From JAEZAF01 sp964395665 (GTDB lineage Bacteria > Chloroflexota > Anaerolineae > Aggregatilineales > Phototrophicaceae), in assembly GCA_964395665.1 (NCBI GenBank), contig CAYNDH010000005.1, forward strand, positions 1 to 64,000: 64,000 nucleotides of DNA, given 5' to 3'. How positions within the stretch are numbered: the stretch's first letter is position 1; every line of letters starts with the position of its first letter. The notes beneath the pieces were generated by a model. That model saw only the letters and a list, made by a program, of their open reading frames with translations. It did no database searches and was not told the origin of the DNA. Shown in pieces: positions 1 to 8,821 of this stretch. A program made the position numbers and the translations under genes.

Positions 1-1
1 C

Positions 2-415
2 ATGTTTGTTATATTCAGCGCCGCCGCCGTCGCCGCATGGGATCTGTTTCTCGATCCGCAGATGGTCGGCTGGGGCTTCTGGGAATGGCAGGCTGTTCAG
101 GCTGGGCAGGCCGGGCACGCTGGATATGATTATTTCGGCATCCCATGGACGAACTACGCAGGCTGGTTTCTAACCGGGATACTGGCGACACTGGTGATTC
201 CCCCTGCATGGCATTCACAACTGCCGAAAAACCCGCTGCACGGTGTTTATATTGTCGTCTGGATGCTCCAGACCATCGGGCTTGCCTTTTTCTGGGGACA
301 GCCTGCACCTGCACTGTTCGGCTTTCTTGGCATGGGGGTTTTCAGCCTCGTCACACTGCTGATCATCCGACATGAACAGAAGAATCAGCCGATTTCCGCC
401 GGAGAGACGACATAA
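2..415 (+). CDS. CruF-like carotenoid hydratase, C-terminal part (5' truncated by window)
   Basis: Only the last 137 residues are visible; the frame is open to the window edge, so the true start lies upstream. The motif WDLFLDP (about residues 13-19) and the stretch YFGIPWTNYAGWF resemble the CruF/DUF422 family, membrane enzymes that hydrate the 1' or 2' end of carotenoids or bacterioruberin precursors. Several hydrophobic segments agree with an integral membrane protein. The stop codon overlaps the ATG of the PlsY-like gene by one base (TAATG), and a CrtI-family gene follows, which supports a carotenoid role. The exact reaction cannot be read from the sequence. Confidence 0.75.
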   Translation: MFVIFSAAAVAAWDLFLDPQMVGWGFWEWQAVQAGQAGHAGYDYFGIPWTNYAGWFLTGILATLVIPPAWHSQLPKNPLHGVYIVVWMLQTIGLAFFWGQPAPALFGFLGMGVFSLVTLLIIRHEQKNQPISAGETT

Positions 416-1026
416 TGCCGGTCTGGTTGTGGATTCCTGTCAGCTTTCTGTGCGGTTCGCTGCCATTTGCCTACTGGATCGGCAAATATGCCATGCGCCG
501 CGATATCCGCGCCTATGGAGATGGCAATCCGGGCGTTTTCAACGTGATCCGCGCTGGCAGTCTGGCATGGGGCGGGCTGGCAATGATGCTTGAAATCGCG
601 AAGGGTGCGTTTCCGGTCGGCATGGCGGCTTACGTCTTCCAGTATGACGGTCTGGCACTGGTCGCCTGTGCGCTTGCGCCCCCACTTGGACATGCCTTCT
701 CACCATTTCTCGGTTTCAAAGGGGGCAAGGCCATCGCCGCCATCGCCGGGATGTGGATCGGGCTGTCGCTGTGGGTAGTGATTCTCGTCGCTGGCGTTTT
801 ACTGGTATTCTGGACGCTGATTCTGACCTCCAGCGCATGGGCGGTCATGCTCACCATGTTCTGCCTGTTGAGTTATCTGCTGGCATTATCTGCGCCAACG
901 ACATGGCTGGCGGCATGGTTTGGCACCCTGCTGCTTCTGATCTTCAAACATCGCCACGAACTGACCCTCCTGCCGGGGTTGCGCTTTATGCACCGCCGGG
1001 CATACACAACGACAACAGCAGAATAA
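415..1026 (+). CDS. PlsY-like glycerol-3-phosphate acyltransferase family protein
   Basis: This 203-residue multi-pass membrane protein has the three PlsY-type motifs: GSLPFAYWIGK near residue 14, GDGNPGVFN at 35-43 and GHAFSPFLGFKGGK at 92-105. PlsY transfers an acyl group from acyl phosphate to glycerol-3-phosphate at the cytoplasmic membrane, starting phospholipid synthesis. The second motif is diverged: the usual GATN is GVFN here. The gene is translationally coupled to the CruF-like gene and lies 6 bases before a CrtI-like gene, so it may act on a carotenoid-related substrate rather than being the housekeeping PlsY. That reassignment is inference; the family assignment is firm. Confidence 0.8.
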   Translation: MPVWLWIPVSFLCGSLPFAYWIGKYAMRRDIRAYGDGNPGVFNVIRAGSLAWGGLAMMLEIAKGAFPVGMAAYVFQYDGLALVACALAPPLGHAFSPFLGFKGGKAIAAIAGMWIGLSLWVVILVAGVLLVFWTLILTSSAWAVMLTMFCLLSYLLALSAPTTWLAAWFGTLLLLIFKHRHELTLLPGLRFMHRRAYTTTTAE

Positions 1027-1032
1027 TCACAG

Positions 1033-2517
1033 GTGAAACCATTGGCTGAAGCAGTCATTATCGGCGCGGGGATCGGCGGGTTGAGTGCCGCGATACGCTT
1101 GGCGACGGCAGGCTGGCGCGTCACGATCTATGAGAAGAATTCCGCCGTTGGTGGCAAGATGGGCGAACGGGTGCAGGACGGCTTCCGCTGGGATACCGGC
1201 CCCTCTGTCATCACCATGCGCCATGTACTGGAAACACTGTTTGCAGAGACAGGCCGCCATCTGAAAGATTATCTCACCCTGCTTCCCATTGACCCGCTGA
1301 CCCGATATTTTTACCCGGATGGCACAGTGCTGGATGCTACCACCGATGCCGCCCGGATGTCACAGCAGATCGCGCAGTTTCATCCCGGTGACGTAGACGG
1401 GTATGCCGCCTATCTGAACTATGCATCAGAGATCTATCGCGTCACCAGCCCGGTATTCATCTACGATCAGCCGCCCTCACTTGCCAGCTTTGCGAAAGTC
1501 CCCGTGCGTGACTGGCTGAAGGCTGATCCACTGCGCCAGATGCAGCAGGCCATCGAAGCGCATATCACATCCCCGCACCTGCGGCAGCTTCTGGGGCGTT
1601 TCGCGACCTATGTCGGCGGCAGCCCGTATCGCGCCCCGGCCACGCTGAACCTGATCGCCTATCTGGAACTGGTCGAAGGCGTCTGGTACCCAGCAGGCGG
1701 TATTTACAGCATCGCACGGGCATTGGAGCAGCTCGCGCTGGAATTAGGAGTCACGATTCACACGGATGCGCCTGTGCAGCAGGTCATGGTCAGTCAGGGG
1801 CGGGCGGATGGTGTGCAGCTTCAGGATGGCACCCTGCACCGGGCCGATGTCATAATCGCGAATAGTGATGTCACCACCGCTTACGAACGCCTGCTGCCGC
1901 AGACACCGCAGATTGAGCGGCGGCTGCGTGGACTGAAAGCGTTTGAACCGTCAGGTTCCGGCTTTGTCATGATGCTGGGGATTGAAGGCACACATCCGCA
2001 GCTTGCGCATCACAATATCCTCTTCAGCAGTGATTATCAGAAGGAATTTACCGAGATCTTCCAGCAGCAGATCCCGCCATCAGAGCCGACCGTGTATATC
2101 GCGATCACGTCGAAGTCAGATCCGGATCATGCGCCGCCCGGCTGTGAAAACTGGTTCGTACTGGTTAATGCCCCTGCCCTGTCCCTCAATTTTGACTGGG
2201 AAGCGCAGCGCATCCCCTATCGTGAAAAGATCCTGAATCAGATCGAGCGCTTCGGGTTTGAAATCCGTGATAAAATTCTGACGGAGACGATCTGGACACC
2301 AATAGACCTTGCCAGCAATAGCGCCGCGCATCGCGGTGCGCTCTATGGCCCGTCGGCCAACAGCCGCTGGACGGCCTTCCGCCGCCCTCATAACCGCTGT
2401 CCGGATGTCAAAGGGCTGTACTTCGTGGGTGGGACGACGCATCCCGGTGGTGGCGTGCCAATGGTCATGCTCTCCGCTCAGGTCGTGGTCAGTCTGGTGT
2501 TACAGGACCAAAAGTAA
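1033..2517 (+). CDS. CrtI-family carotenoid desaturase / FAD oxidoreductase
   Basis: The protein has 494 residues and a GTG start 6 bases after the PlsY-like stop. An N-terminal FAD-binding GAGIGG motif is at residues 11-16, followed by YEKN and GGKMGER, and the C-terminus carries the family signature GLYFVGGTTHPGGGVPM from residue 461. The length and both ends match phytoene desaturases and related carotenoid desaturases or ketolases (CrtI, CrtD, CrtO). Which carotenoid step it performs is not decidable from sequence. The neighbouring CruF-like hydratase makes a CrtD-like 3,4-desaturation or a general CrtI step plausible. Membrane-associated flavoenzyme. Confidence 0.85.
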   Translation: MKPLAEAVIIGAGIGGLSAAIRLATAGWRVTIYEKNSAVGGKMGERVQDGFRWDTGPSVITMRHVLETLFAETGRHLKDYLTLLPIDPLTRYFYPDGTVLDATTDAARMSQQIAQFHPGDVDGYAAYLNYASEIYRVTSPVFIYDQPPSLASFAKVPVRDWLKADPLRQMQQAIEAHITSPHLRQLLGRFATYVGGSPYRAPATLNLIAYLELVEGVWYPAGGIYSIARALEQLALELGVTIHTDAPVQQVMVSQGRADGVQLQDGTLHRADVIIANSDVTTAYERLLPQTPQIERRLRGLKAFEPSGSGFVMMLGIEGTHPQLAHHNILFSSDYQKEFTEIFQQQIPPSEPTVYIAITSKSDPDHAPPGCENWFVLVNAPALSLNFDWEAQRIPYREKILNQIERFGFEIRDKILTETIWTPIDLASNSAAHRGALYGPSANSRWTAFRRPHNRCPDVKGLYFVGGTTHPGGGVPMVMLSAQVVVSLVLQDQK

Positions 2518-2592
2518 TTTCAGAAATCTGGCCTGTGCAATGACTACGCGAAATTATAAAATAGTATCAGTTGAATTGGATACTTACGGCTG

Positions 2593-3498
2593 ATGAAAGC
2601 CTTTTACAGTGATCGTTTTGTCCTGCCCCTGCCCGAAGGCCACCGCTTCCCGATGCGGAAATATTCACGCCTGCGCGAGCGCATCATCGACGAGCAGGTG
2701 CTGGCCCCAGGCGATCTGCACATCCCACCTGCTGCCACTGACGACGACATCCTGCGCTGCCATACAGCGGAATATCTCACCCGTGTGAAATCCGGCACGC
2801 TGACTCCGCAGGAAATCCGACGGATTGGTTTCCCGTGGTCCCCGGAGATGGTCGAGCGTTCGCGCCGCTCATCCGGGGCGACCATTGAAGCCGCACGCAC
2901 CGCGCTGACACAGGACGGGATCGCGGTCAATCTGGCAGGCGGCACCCACCATGCCTGTCGCGATCATGGCGAAGGCTACTGCGTCTTTAACGATGCAATG
3001 ATCGCGGCCCGTCGGATGCAGGCCGAAGCACTGGCACACCGTGTCGTCATCATCGACACGGATGTCCATCAGGGCAACGGGACGGCGGATATTGCCTGTG
3101 GAGATCCAACGGTGTTTACCTTTTCAATCCACGGCGAACGCAATTTTCCATTTCGCAAAATCGCCGGTGATCTGGATATCGGCCTGCCGGATGGAACCGG
3201 AGATGAGGTTTATCTCGAGATGGTTGAGGAAGGCACCCGCCGCGCCCTGATACAGGCTGGCGCTGATCTGGCGATCTTCATCTCCGGGGCCGATGCCTTC
3301 AGTGGAGATCGCCTGGGCAAACTCAGTATTTCAAAGACTGGGCTGGCAGAGCGGGATATGCTGGTGTTAAGTTTATGCGAAGCCGCAGGACTACCCGTTG
3401 CAATTGCGATGGGCGGTGGCTACGCCGATAATGTAGAAGATATTGTCGATATTCATCTTCAGACCGTTCGTATAGCCGCTCAGAGAATAAAGGCGTGA
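2593..3498 (+). CDS. Histone deacetylase-like (class IV/AcuC-type) amidohydrolase
   Basis: This 301-residue protein has the zinc-dependent deacetylase fold signatures: the tandem His pair in GGTHHA (H119-H120), zinc ligands in IDTDVHQGNG (D157, H159), a third acidic ligand in SGADAFSGDRLG (D234) and the catalytic-loop tyrosine in GGGY (Y278). The usual GxDxHxxDPLG motif has Phe in place of His at residue 236. Bacterial members remove acetyl or other acyl groups from small molecules or protein lysines; the substrate is unknown. The downstream J-domain gene overlaps it by four bases, so the two are probably co-translated. Confidence 0.88.
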   Translation: MKAFYSDRFVLPLPEGHRFPMRKYSRLRERIIDEQVLAPGDLHIPPAATDDDILRCHTAEYLTRVKSGTLTPQEIRRIGFPWSPEMVERSRRSSGATIEAARTALTQDGIAVNLAGGTHHACRDHGEGYCVFNDAMIAARRMQAEALAHRVVIIDTDVHQGNGTADIACGDPTVFTFSIHGERNFPFRKIAGDLDIGLPDGTGDEVYLEMVEEGTRRALIQAGADLAIFISGADAFSGDRLGKLSISKTGLAERDMLVLSLCEAAGLPVAIAMGGGYADNVEDIVDIHLQTVRIAAQRIKA

Positions 3499-4358
3499 AC
3501 ACTTCAGATCACACCCATACGCTCGAATTTTTAAAGCCATGGCTTCGGTCTCGACTCATTGAGATCATGAATGTCCAGAACTGTTTCATCACGCCCAGCA
3601 ACAGTCTTGTGGTCCACACATGGACCGGCGTGATGATCAACATCTTTTTACTGAACGAACCTGTCAGGACACGGGCAATTCGCGGTGTCTTGCAGGAAGG
3701 GACACAGGTCGGCCTTGGCTCGATGTTCATTCTTGCGGCGCATCTGCTTCCCCCAGCCGATACCCGCTTCGAGCCACCGGAATGGCTGCTGGCATTGCAT
3801 GCGCTTAACCGTGAATGCCTGTATGCCTACACGGTGAATGAGCAGGTGCCGAGCATTATCCAGATCCATCTGGAACAGATCGCCAGTTCAGCCAATTATG
3901 TGGCGAAATATGGTCCAGCCGTCACCTTCGATGAGCTGCGCTACACCAAAATCTCGGTCAAACCACGTTACATCAAAGGCGACTGGCAGATCGCAGATTT
4001 CGGCTATCATGCCTTCTGGCGCGATCCCCGCCGCACACAGCACGTCCCGAACTACCGGCGCCCATCGGAGCAGGATTATAAGTGGCATTCGTGGAGCCGC
4101 ACGACATGGGAGCAGAAGGTCCATGAGGAGATCCCCACGCCGCCTGTCCAGCAGCGCGGCAGTAACCTGATGGGGATCTATTATCAGATGTTACAGCTTG
4201 AAATGGATGCATCGCATCAGGAAGTCAAAGCCGCTTTCCGCAAACTGGCGCTTGAGGTCCATCCCGACACCAGCAATCTGCCCAAGGAAGAGGCGGCGAA
4301 AAAATTTCGCGAACTGACCGAAGCCTACGAATATATCAAGCGCGAAAAGAAGTGGTAG
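3495..4358 (+). CDS. Protein with C-terminal J domain
   Basis: The GTG start overlaps the deacetylase stop (GTGA), giving 287 residues. The last ~60 residues form a J domain with the HPD tripeptide at 256-258 and a following helix rich in basic residues. J domains stimulate the ATPase of DnaK-type Hsp70 chaperones. The first ~225 residues match no family I recognise; they lack membrane segments and the Gly/Phe and zinc-finger regions of DnaJ, so this is a type III J protein in which the N-terminal part probably selects the client. Co-expression with the deacetylase is suggested by the overlap. Confidence 0.8.
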   Translation: MNTSDHTHTLEFLKPWLRSRLIEIMNVQNCFITPSNSLVVHTWTGVMINIFLLNEPVRTRAIRGVLQEGTQVGLGSMFILAAHLLPPADTRFEPPEWLLALHALNRECLYAYTVNEQVPSIIQIHLEQIASSANYVAKYGPAVTFDELRYTKISVKPRYIKGDWQIADFGYHAFWRDPRRTQHVPNYRRPSEQDYKWHSWSRTTWEQKVHEEIPTPPVQQRGSNLMGIYYQMLQLEMDASHQEVKAAFRKLALEVHPDTSNLPKEEAAKKFRELTEAYEYIKREKKW

Positions 4359-4388
4359 CCCATGCTGCATGCTTGACGGGTAACTGAT

Positions 4389-5534
4389 TTAACTGCTCAA
4401 TGCCCCGCAGGGATCGGTTCGCAGAAAGTCCGCGATTGCTGCGCCGACGAGATCATGCCCGGCCTGATTCCAGTGCGTGTCATAGGTGTAATACAGGATT
4501 TCCCCCTCAGCGGCGGCAGATGCCAGCACGGGTGTCAGGTCGAAAAAGACAAACCCCGCTTCCTGCATCGCTTCCTGTATGACATCACGCTGATTGTCCA
4601 GCCGGTTGAGAAGCGTCTCGAATGTCGTTTCCGTATCAGGTGAATTGGTCAGCGGTTGGCCTTCACCTGCTGCAAAGCGCTCGGCCTTATTCATCAGCAC
4701 CGGGCGGTCTTCCGGCTCAAGATACGGAAGGTAAATATGCGGCTTGGTCGGGAAGTAGGCGACGATCATACAGGTCTCTGGCAGCGTCGCACGCATCTCG
4801 TCATACGCCTGCATCGTCACCTGAAAGTCCAGCGAACGACGGTAGGCATCGCGTCCGGCATTCAGAAACCACGCATACGGCTCCAGAAAGACGATGTCGC
4901 GCAGAACGCCGTTCAGGTTCACCTGCATCGGATAGCGGATGTCGCGTTCGGTGATGGCATCCATATTGGTCGCCAGCAGACGCCGGTCTTCGACCTTCAC
5001 ATCCTTTGGCAGCACCACACCCTGCTCGAGTGCCGTTAGTGAGTTGCGAAGGTCGTTCCCCTCAAAATAGCCGATGATGACGGCTTCCGCGCCAGAATCC
5101 GGCCCATAGAGCCGCAGCATCTCGGCTTCATCGACCGGGCCGAACCCGCGATACGCCAGATTACGCACGAATGTGTCAGCGTGTGCGGCCAGCACATCCG
5201 GCCATGGACGCGCCACATTTGGCGCTTCGGTGAACGAGTCGCCAATCGCCAGCACCGGGTATTGGTCCGCCTGACGTTCCGGGATGCGCAGGCCGTCTGC
5301 ATCCCAACTGATAGGATAGGCCGCAAGGATTTCGTCAGGGTTTTCGGGCGGCGCGATCCAACTGGCGTAATTCAGGAAGATATCCCCCTGCGAGACGGTG
5401 AACGTCACATAACCGGGGCGATACTGCGGAAAAATGGCAAACAACAGCAGGATCAGGCCGCCAGCAAACGCACAGCCAATCAGGATCAGGAGCAGGTTCA
5501 GTGCCCATCGGGGAAATGAATTTGAGCCTTGCAA
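4389..5534 (-). CDS. Membrane-anchored SGNH hydrolase-like protein (AlgJ/AlgX type)
   Basis: This 381-residue protein has one N-terminal membrane segment (about residues 11-34) and an extracytoplasmic domain with SGNH blocks: AIGDSFTE with S100, EGNDLRNS with N160 and DTHWN with D352 and H354. The DTHW form is typical of AlgJ/AlgX-like O-acetyltransferases and related SGNH hydrolases, which modify exopolysaccharide or cell-wall glycans outside the membrane. It is transcribed alone, convergent with the J-domain gene and divergent from yraN. No polysaccharide genes are adjacent, so the acceptor is unknown. Confidence 0.75.
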   Translation of the reverse strand: MQGSNSFPRWALNLLLILIGCAFAGGLILLLFAIFPQYRPGYVTFTVSQGDIFLNYASWIAPPENPDEILAAYPISWDADGLRIPERQADQYPVLAIGDSFTEAPNVARPWPDVLAAHADTFVRNLAYRGFGPVDEAEMLRLYGPDSGAEAVIIGYFEGNDLRNSLTALEQGVVLPKDVKVEDRRLLATNMDAITERDIRYPMQVNLNGVLRDIVFLEPYAWFLNAGRDAYRRSLDFQVTMQAYDEMRATLPETCMIVAYFPTKPHIYLPYLEPEDRPVLMNKAERFAAGEGQPLTNSPDTETTFETLLNRLDNQRDVIQEAMQEAGFVFFDLTPVLASAAAEGEILYYTYDTHWNQAGHDLVGAAIADFLRTDPCGALSS

Positions 5535-5634
5535 GAAAAGACACCTTCGTTGAGGTCGATGCGATGATCGACGTGATGATCAGGATGAAATCGCAGACAA
5601 ACGCCTGGCATATAAACGTTTAATGTAAATACGC

Positions 5635-5664
5635 TTGCAATCTGAACCCTATCGCCTGTAACAT
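5635..5664 (+). promoter_or_regulatory. Putative sigma70 promoter for yraN-miaA
   Basis: A TTGCAA -35-like hexamer (5635-5640) is followed after 18 bases by TAACAT (5659-5664). This would start transcription near 5671, about 30 bases before the yraN ATG. It lies in the divergent gap between the SGNH protein gene and yraN. Called by eye only. Confidence 0.4.
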
Positions 5665-5699
5665 CACAGCATCGGTCGGGATCAATAGTGTGAGTTATA

Positions 5700-6071
5700 A
5701 TGCCGTTGAAATCAGGTCAGCAGGGTGAAGCGATTGCGGCCAGCCATCTGCGTGCCAAAGGCTACGAAATCATCGCAACAAATTGGCGCTGTGCCTATGG
5801 TGAAATCGACCTGATTGCCATAAAAGATGATCTGCTGATCTTCGTCGAAGTGAAAACGCGGCACGCACCGACCACCGAGAGCGCCCTTGCCAGCATCTCT
5901 GCCGCCAAGCGCAGGAAGATCATCACGGCTGCACATCATTATCTGAACGAGCATCTGGGTGAAACCGGCACGGATGACGCCTTGTGGCGCATTGATGTAG
6001 TGGCGATTGCGCTCCGCCGAAATACCCCGGTCGCAATCGACCATGTGGAGAACGCATTTGACTGGGACTGA
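5700..6071 (+). CDS. yraN: YraN family (UPF0102) nuclease-like protein
   Basis: This 123-residue protein has the usual family length. It carries the family signatures GEAIAASHLRAKGYEI near the N-terminus, then GEIDLIA and FVEVKTR, which form an endonuclease-like E-x-D-xn-E-x-K arrangement. YraN proteins belong to the restriction-endonuclease-like fold group; their cellular role is not settled and is probably linked to DNA processing. The gene overlaps the start of miaA. The ATG at 5700 has no strong ribosome binding site. Confidence 0.88.
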   Translation: MPLKSGQQGEAIAASHLRAKGYEIIATNWRCAYGEIDLIAIKDDLLIFVEVKTRHAPTTESALASISAAKRRKIITAAHHYLNEHLGETGTDDALWRIDVVAIALRRNTPVAIDHVENAFDWD

Positions 6072-7017
6072 GAACACCTTCGCACCACTGGTAGTGATCA
6101 CCGGGCCGACCGCAGTCGGGAAGACACGCTTTGCGCTTGACATCGCCGCTGCCCTTGGCGGAGAGATCATCAGCGCAGACAGCCGTCAGATTTACCGCTA
6201 TATGGACATCGGCACTGCCAAACCGACCCATGCCGAGCGTCAGCGCGTCCCGCATCACATGATCGGCATCGTCAATCCGGATCAGAACCTCTCCCTCGCT
6301 CAATACGTCAGCCAGGCCAGGCAGGTAATTGACAGCCTGCATCAGCAGGGAAAACTTCCGCTGCTGGTCGGTGGAACCGCGCAGTATATCAACGCCCTGA
6401 TTGAAGGCTGGTCAATCCCGGAAGTCGCGCCGAATCCCGAACTGCGCGCCGAACTTGAAGCCTATGCCGAACAGAACGGCGCACTCGCCCTATACGAACG
6501 TCTCATGGCAGTGGATGAACCGGCAGCCCGAAAAATCGAATATCAGAATGTGCGTCGCGTCGTCCGGGCGCTGGAAGTGTATCACACGACCGGGACACCG
6601 ATCAGCGAACTTCAGCGCAAACAGCCGCCGCCATACCGCACCCGATCCTATGTGCTGACACTAGAGCGCGAAGCCCTTTATGAGCGTGCAGATCAGCGGG
6701 TAGATGCGATGATGCAGGCCGGTTTTCTGGACGAAGTCCGGGACCTGCTGGCACGTGGGTATTCGCACGAACTGCCTGCTATGAGCGGTATCGGTTATTC
6801 ACAGCTTGCCCAGCATCTGCACGGTGAATTCAGCCTCGAAAAAGCGGTCGAACAGACTAAAATCGCCACGCATCGCTTCATTCGACATCAGTACACGTGG
6901 TTTCGCAGGTATAATCAGTCATATCTGTGGCATAATGTGGATCAGATCTCACCGTCGGATCTCATCGCGGATCTTCGGCAGTGGCTCGAACAGCCGCCGG
7001 ACAATCCGCCGGGCTGA
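6043..7017 (+). CDS. miaA: tRNA dimethylallyltransferase MiaA
   Basis: MiaA transfers the dimethylallyl group from DMAPP to N6 of A37 in tRNAs that read UNN codons. The sequence has the P-loop ITGPTAVGKT followed by the substrate motif SADSRQIYRYMDIGTAKP, and later RFIRHQYTWFR, all typical. I chose the ATG at 6043 (325 residues), which leaves a short N-terminal lead before the P-loop and a 29-base overlap with yraN; an earlier ATG at 6007 would add 12 unconserved residues. A TTG at 6058 is a further alternative. Cytoplasmic enzyme. Confidence 0.93.
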   Translation: MWRTHLTGTENTFAPLVVITGPTAVGKTRFALDIAAALGGEIISADSRQIYRYMDIGTAKPTHAERQRVPHHMIGIVNPDQNLSLAQYVSQARQVIDSLHQQGKLPLLVGGTAQYINALIEGWSIPEVAPNPELRAELEAYAEQNGALALYERLMAVDEPAARKIEYQNVRRVVRALEVYHTTGTPISELQRKQPPPYRTRSYVLTLEREALYERADQRVDAMMQAGFLDEVRDLLARGYSHELPAMSGIGYSQLAQHLHGEFSLEKAVEQTKIATHRFIRHQYTWFRRYNQSYLWHNVDQISPSDLIADLRQWLEQPPDNPPG

Positions 7018-7106
7018 CCATTCAATGCACTGACCCTTGTGTATCGGACGGGGGACGCACTGCGCAAACCTGCCGAACAGCAACCCAGCAAACCGGATAA
7101 TCCCGT

Positions 7107-7784
7107 ATGCGCTATATACGTGACTCGACTAATTCCAATACGATTGTCGGCATCTTTCTGCTGATCATTCTGGCGGTATTTGCCGGGCCAAATGCCCTGC
7201 CAACCCTGCTTGCCAGCATTATCCCATTTGCGGATGAGGGTGTCCCCTGCGAATGGCTGCGTAATGCAGATAATCGCGAGCAGCACCAATCCCTGATCGG
7301 ACGGGCCGCCAGCACCATTCAGGGCAACCCGCCGATTACCGTGCTGGTGATTCCGGGGGCGCTGCCGAGTGATATGAGCGGCTCATGGGACATCCGCGTT
7401 GTGCTGATCAATGACACGATCGGCACGATCCCGGTCGTGATTACACCCGATCCCGGCTTTCAGGATACAGGCCGTCCCGGGATCGGTATCGTGTTCAATG
7501 CCGGTTCAGTCGGACAGGCCAGCCAGCAGCCCTTCCAGAATCACATCCGGATACTGGGACCGCGCCAGCGCTGCGTCCAGCGGATCAGTATTCCTGCTGC
7601 CCAGCTTGGCGCACTGGGGATTAATCCCGGCAGCACCGTGACCGCATACTACCGCAATAACACACCCGGCGGCCTGAATAATCCTGCCGCCTCAAATTAT
7701 CCTGATTTCGGGCTGTGGGTGGGCAATGTGCAGACCGAACCGCGCGGCATTTCGTTCTCAACCGGGGCAAATATCGAACAGTAA
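7107..7784 (+). CDS. Hypothetical membrane-anchored extracytoplasmic protein
   Basis: I do not recognise this 225-residue protein. It has one hydrophobic N-terminal segment (about residues 13-38), which should act as a signal anchor. The rest is soluble and rich in Gly, Pro and Asn, with beta-type periodicity, consistent with an extracytoplasmic domain. Two cysteines, in VPCEWL and QRCVQR, could form a disulfide outside the cell. It sits 89 bases after miaA on the same strand and precedes the FHA regulator. No catalytic motif is visible. Confidence 0.65.
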   Translation: MRYIRDSTNSNTIVGIFLLIILAVFAGPNALPTLLASIIPFADEGVPCEWLRNADNREQHQSLIGRAASTIQGNPPITVLVIPGALPSDMSGSWDIRVVLINDTIGTIPVVITPDPGFQDTGRPGIGIVFNAGSVGQASQQPFQNHIRILGPRQRCVQRISIPAAQLGALGINPGSTVTAYYRNNTPGGLNNPAASNYPDFGLWVGNVQTEPRGISFSTGANIEQ

Positions 7785-7891
7785 CATGCAATCCACGGCG
7801 GACAGTTAATGACAGGTCATCAGTTACGGGCAAATCCAGCGCCCAAAGTATGTTCAGCCGTGGATTTAATAGCGGCCCGAACATGATTTTG

Positions 7892-7897
7892 TATAAT
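7892..7897 (+). promoter_or_regulatory. Possible -10 element upstream of the FHA regulator
   Basis: A perfect TATAAT hexamer lies 60 bases before the TTG start of the FHA/winged-helix gene. No good -35 is present at the right distance, so this is only a weak promoter call. Confidence 0.3.
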
Positions 7898-7956
7898 AAC
7901 AGTGTGCATTAAAATGCAACGGCGCAGAAACTTACCTGTAATGTGAGGAAAAGCCC

Positions 7957-8628
7957 TTGAGCAATATGCCAGAAGCCAAACCAGAACCCAAGTCGGAAAA
8001 GCCAATTCTGACAGGGCTGGACGGAAAATATCTCAATCAGTACTGGGTGCTTGATCAGGACTCACTCGTCGTCGGACGCGACCAAAGCTGTGACATCGTC
8101 ATTCCCGAACGCCAGATCAGCCGCCAGCATGTACGGCTCTTCAGAGAGGGCAATGCCTTCTATATCGAAGAGCTGGAAAGCCGCAATGGGACATGGCTGA
8201 ACCATACGAAACTGGAAGGCACCCGCGAACTCAGCGACGGCGATGAGATCGAACTGGCGATGGTGGTCCGGTTGCAGTACGTCGGCTCCGGCGCGACTGC
8301 TCCGCTGCCGTTTGAAGTACCATCGATCAAAAAGCTGCGGATTGATCTCGAAACCCGCCGCGTATTCATCGACGAACATGAGATCGACCCGCCGTTGAGC
8401 CTGCCGCAGTATCGCCTGATCGAATTACTGTATCTGAATAAGGGGCGCATCTGTACCAGAGATCAGGTGGTCGAAACCGTATGGCCCGATGCCGTCGGCG
8501 AAGGCGTGAGCGAACAGGCCATTGACGCGCTTGTCCGGCGTCTGCGGGACCGGCTGGCCGAGATCGACCCACAGGAACAGTATATTGTGACAGTGCGTGG
8601 TCACGGCTTCAGGCTGGGTGATATCTGA
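7957..8628 (+). CDS. FHA domain plus OmpR-type winged-helix regulator
   Basis: This 223-residue protein has two domains. Residues about 35-105 form an FHA phosphothreonine-binding domain, with VVGRDQSCDIVI, QISRQHVRLF and ESRNGTWLN. Residues about 130-222 form a Trans_reg_C winged helix, with the recognition-helix stretch AIDALVRRLRDRL and the C-terminal VTVRGHGFRL. The combination suggests a DNA-binding regulator switched by phosphorylated Thr on itself or a partner, rather than by a receiver Asp. A TTG start at 7957 is preferred because GTGAGGAA sits just upstream at good spacing. No Ser/Thr kinase gene is visible in this window. Confidence 0.85.
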   Translation: MSNMPEAKPEPKSEKPILTGLDGKYLNQYWVLDQDSLVVGRDQSCDIVIPERQISRQHVRLFREGNAFYIEELESRNGTWLNHTKLEGTRELSDGDEIELAMVVRLQYVGSGATAPLPFEVPSIKKLRIDLETRRVFIDEHEIDPPLSLPQYRLIELLYLNKGRICTRDQVVETVWPDAVGEGVSEQAIDALVRRLRDRLAEIDPQEQYIVTVRGHGFRLGDI

Positions 8629-8821
8629 AACAGGTCAATAGTGCGCGACACGATAAGACAGTATAATGCAGTAATACAGCGTAACAGCCTGTCGATCGTT
8701 TTTGGAAAGTAAAAAATCACGCGTGTATCCGATCAGATCTCAATCAGTTTATCGTTTTTATTCGCCGACCCTATACAATAATATTTATCCGATCAAAGGA
8801 TTGTGAGACTGAGAGCATAAC

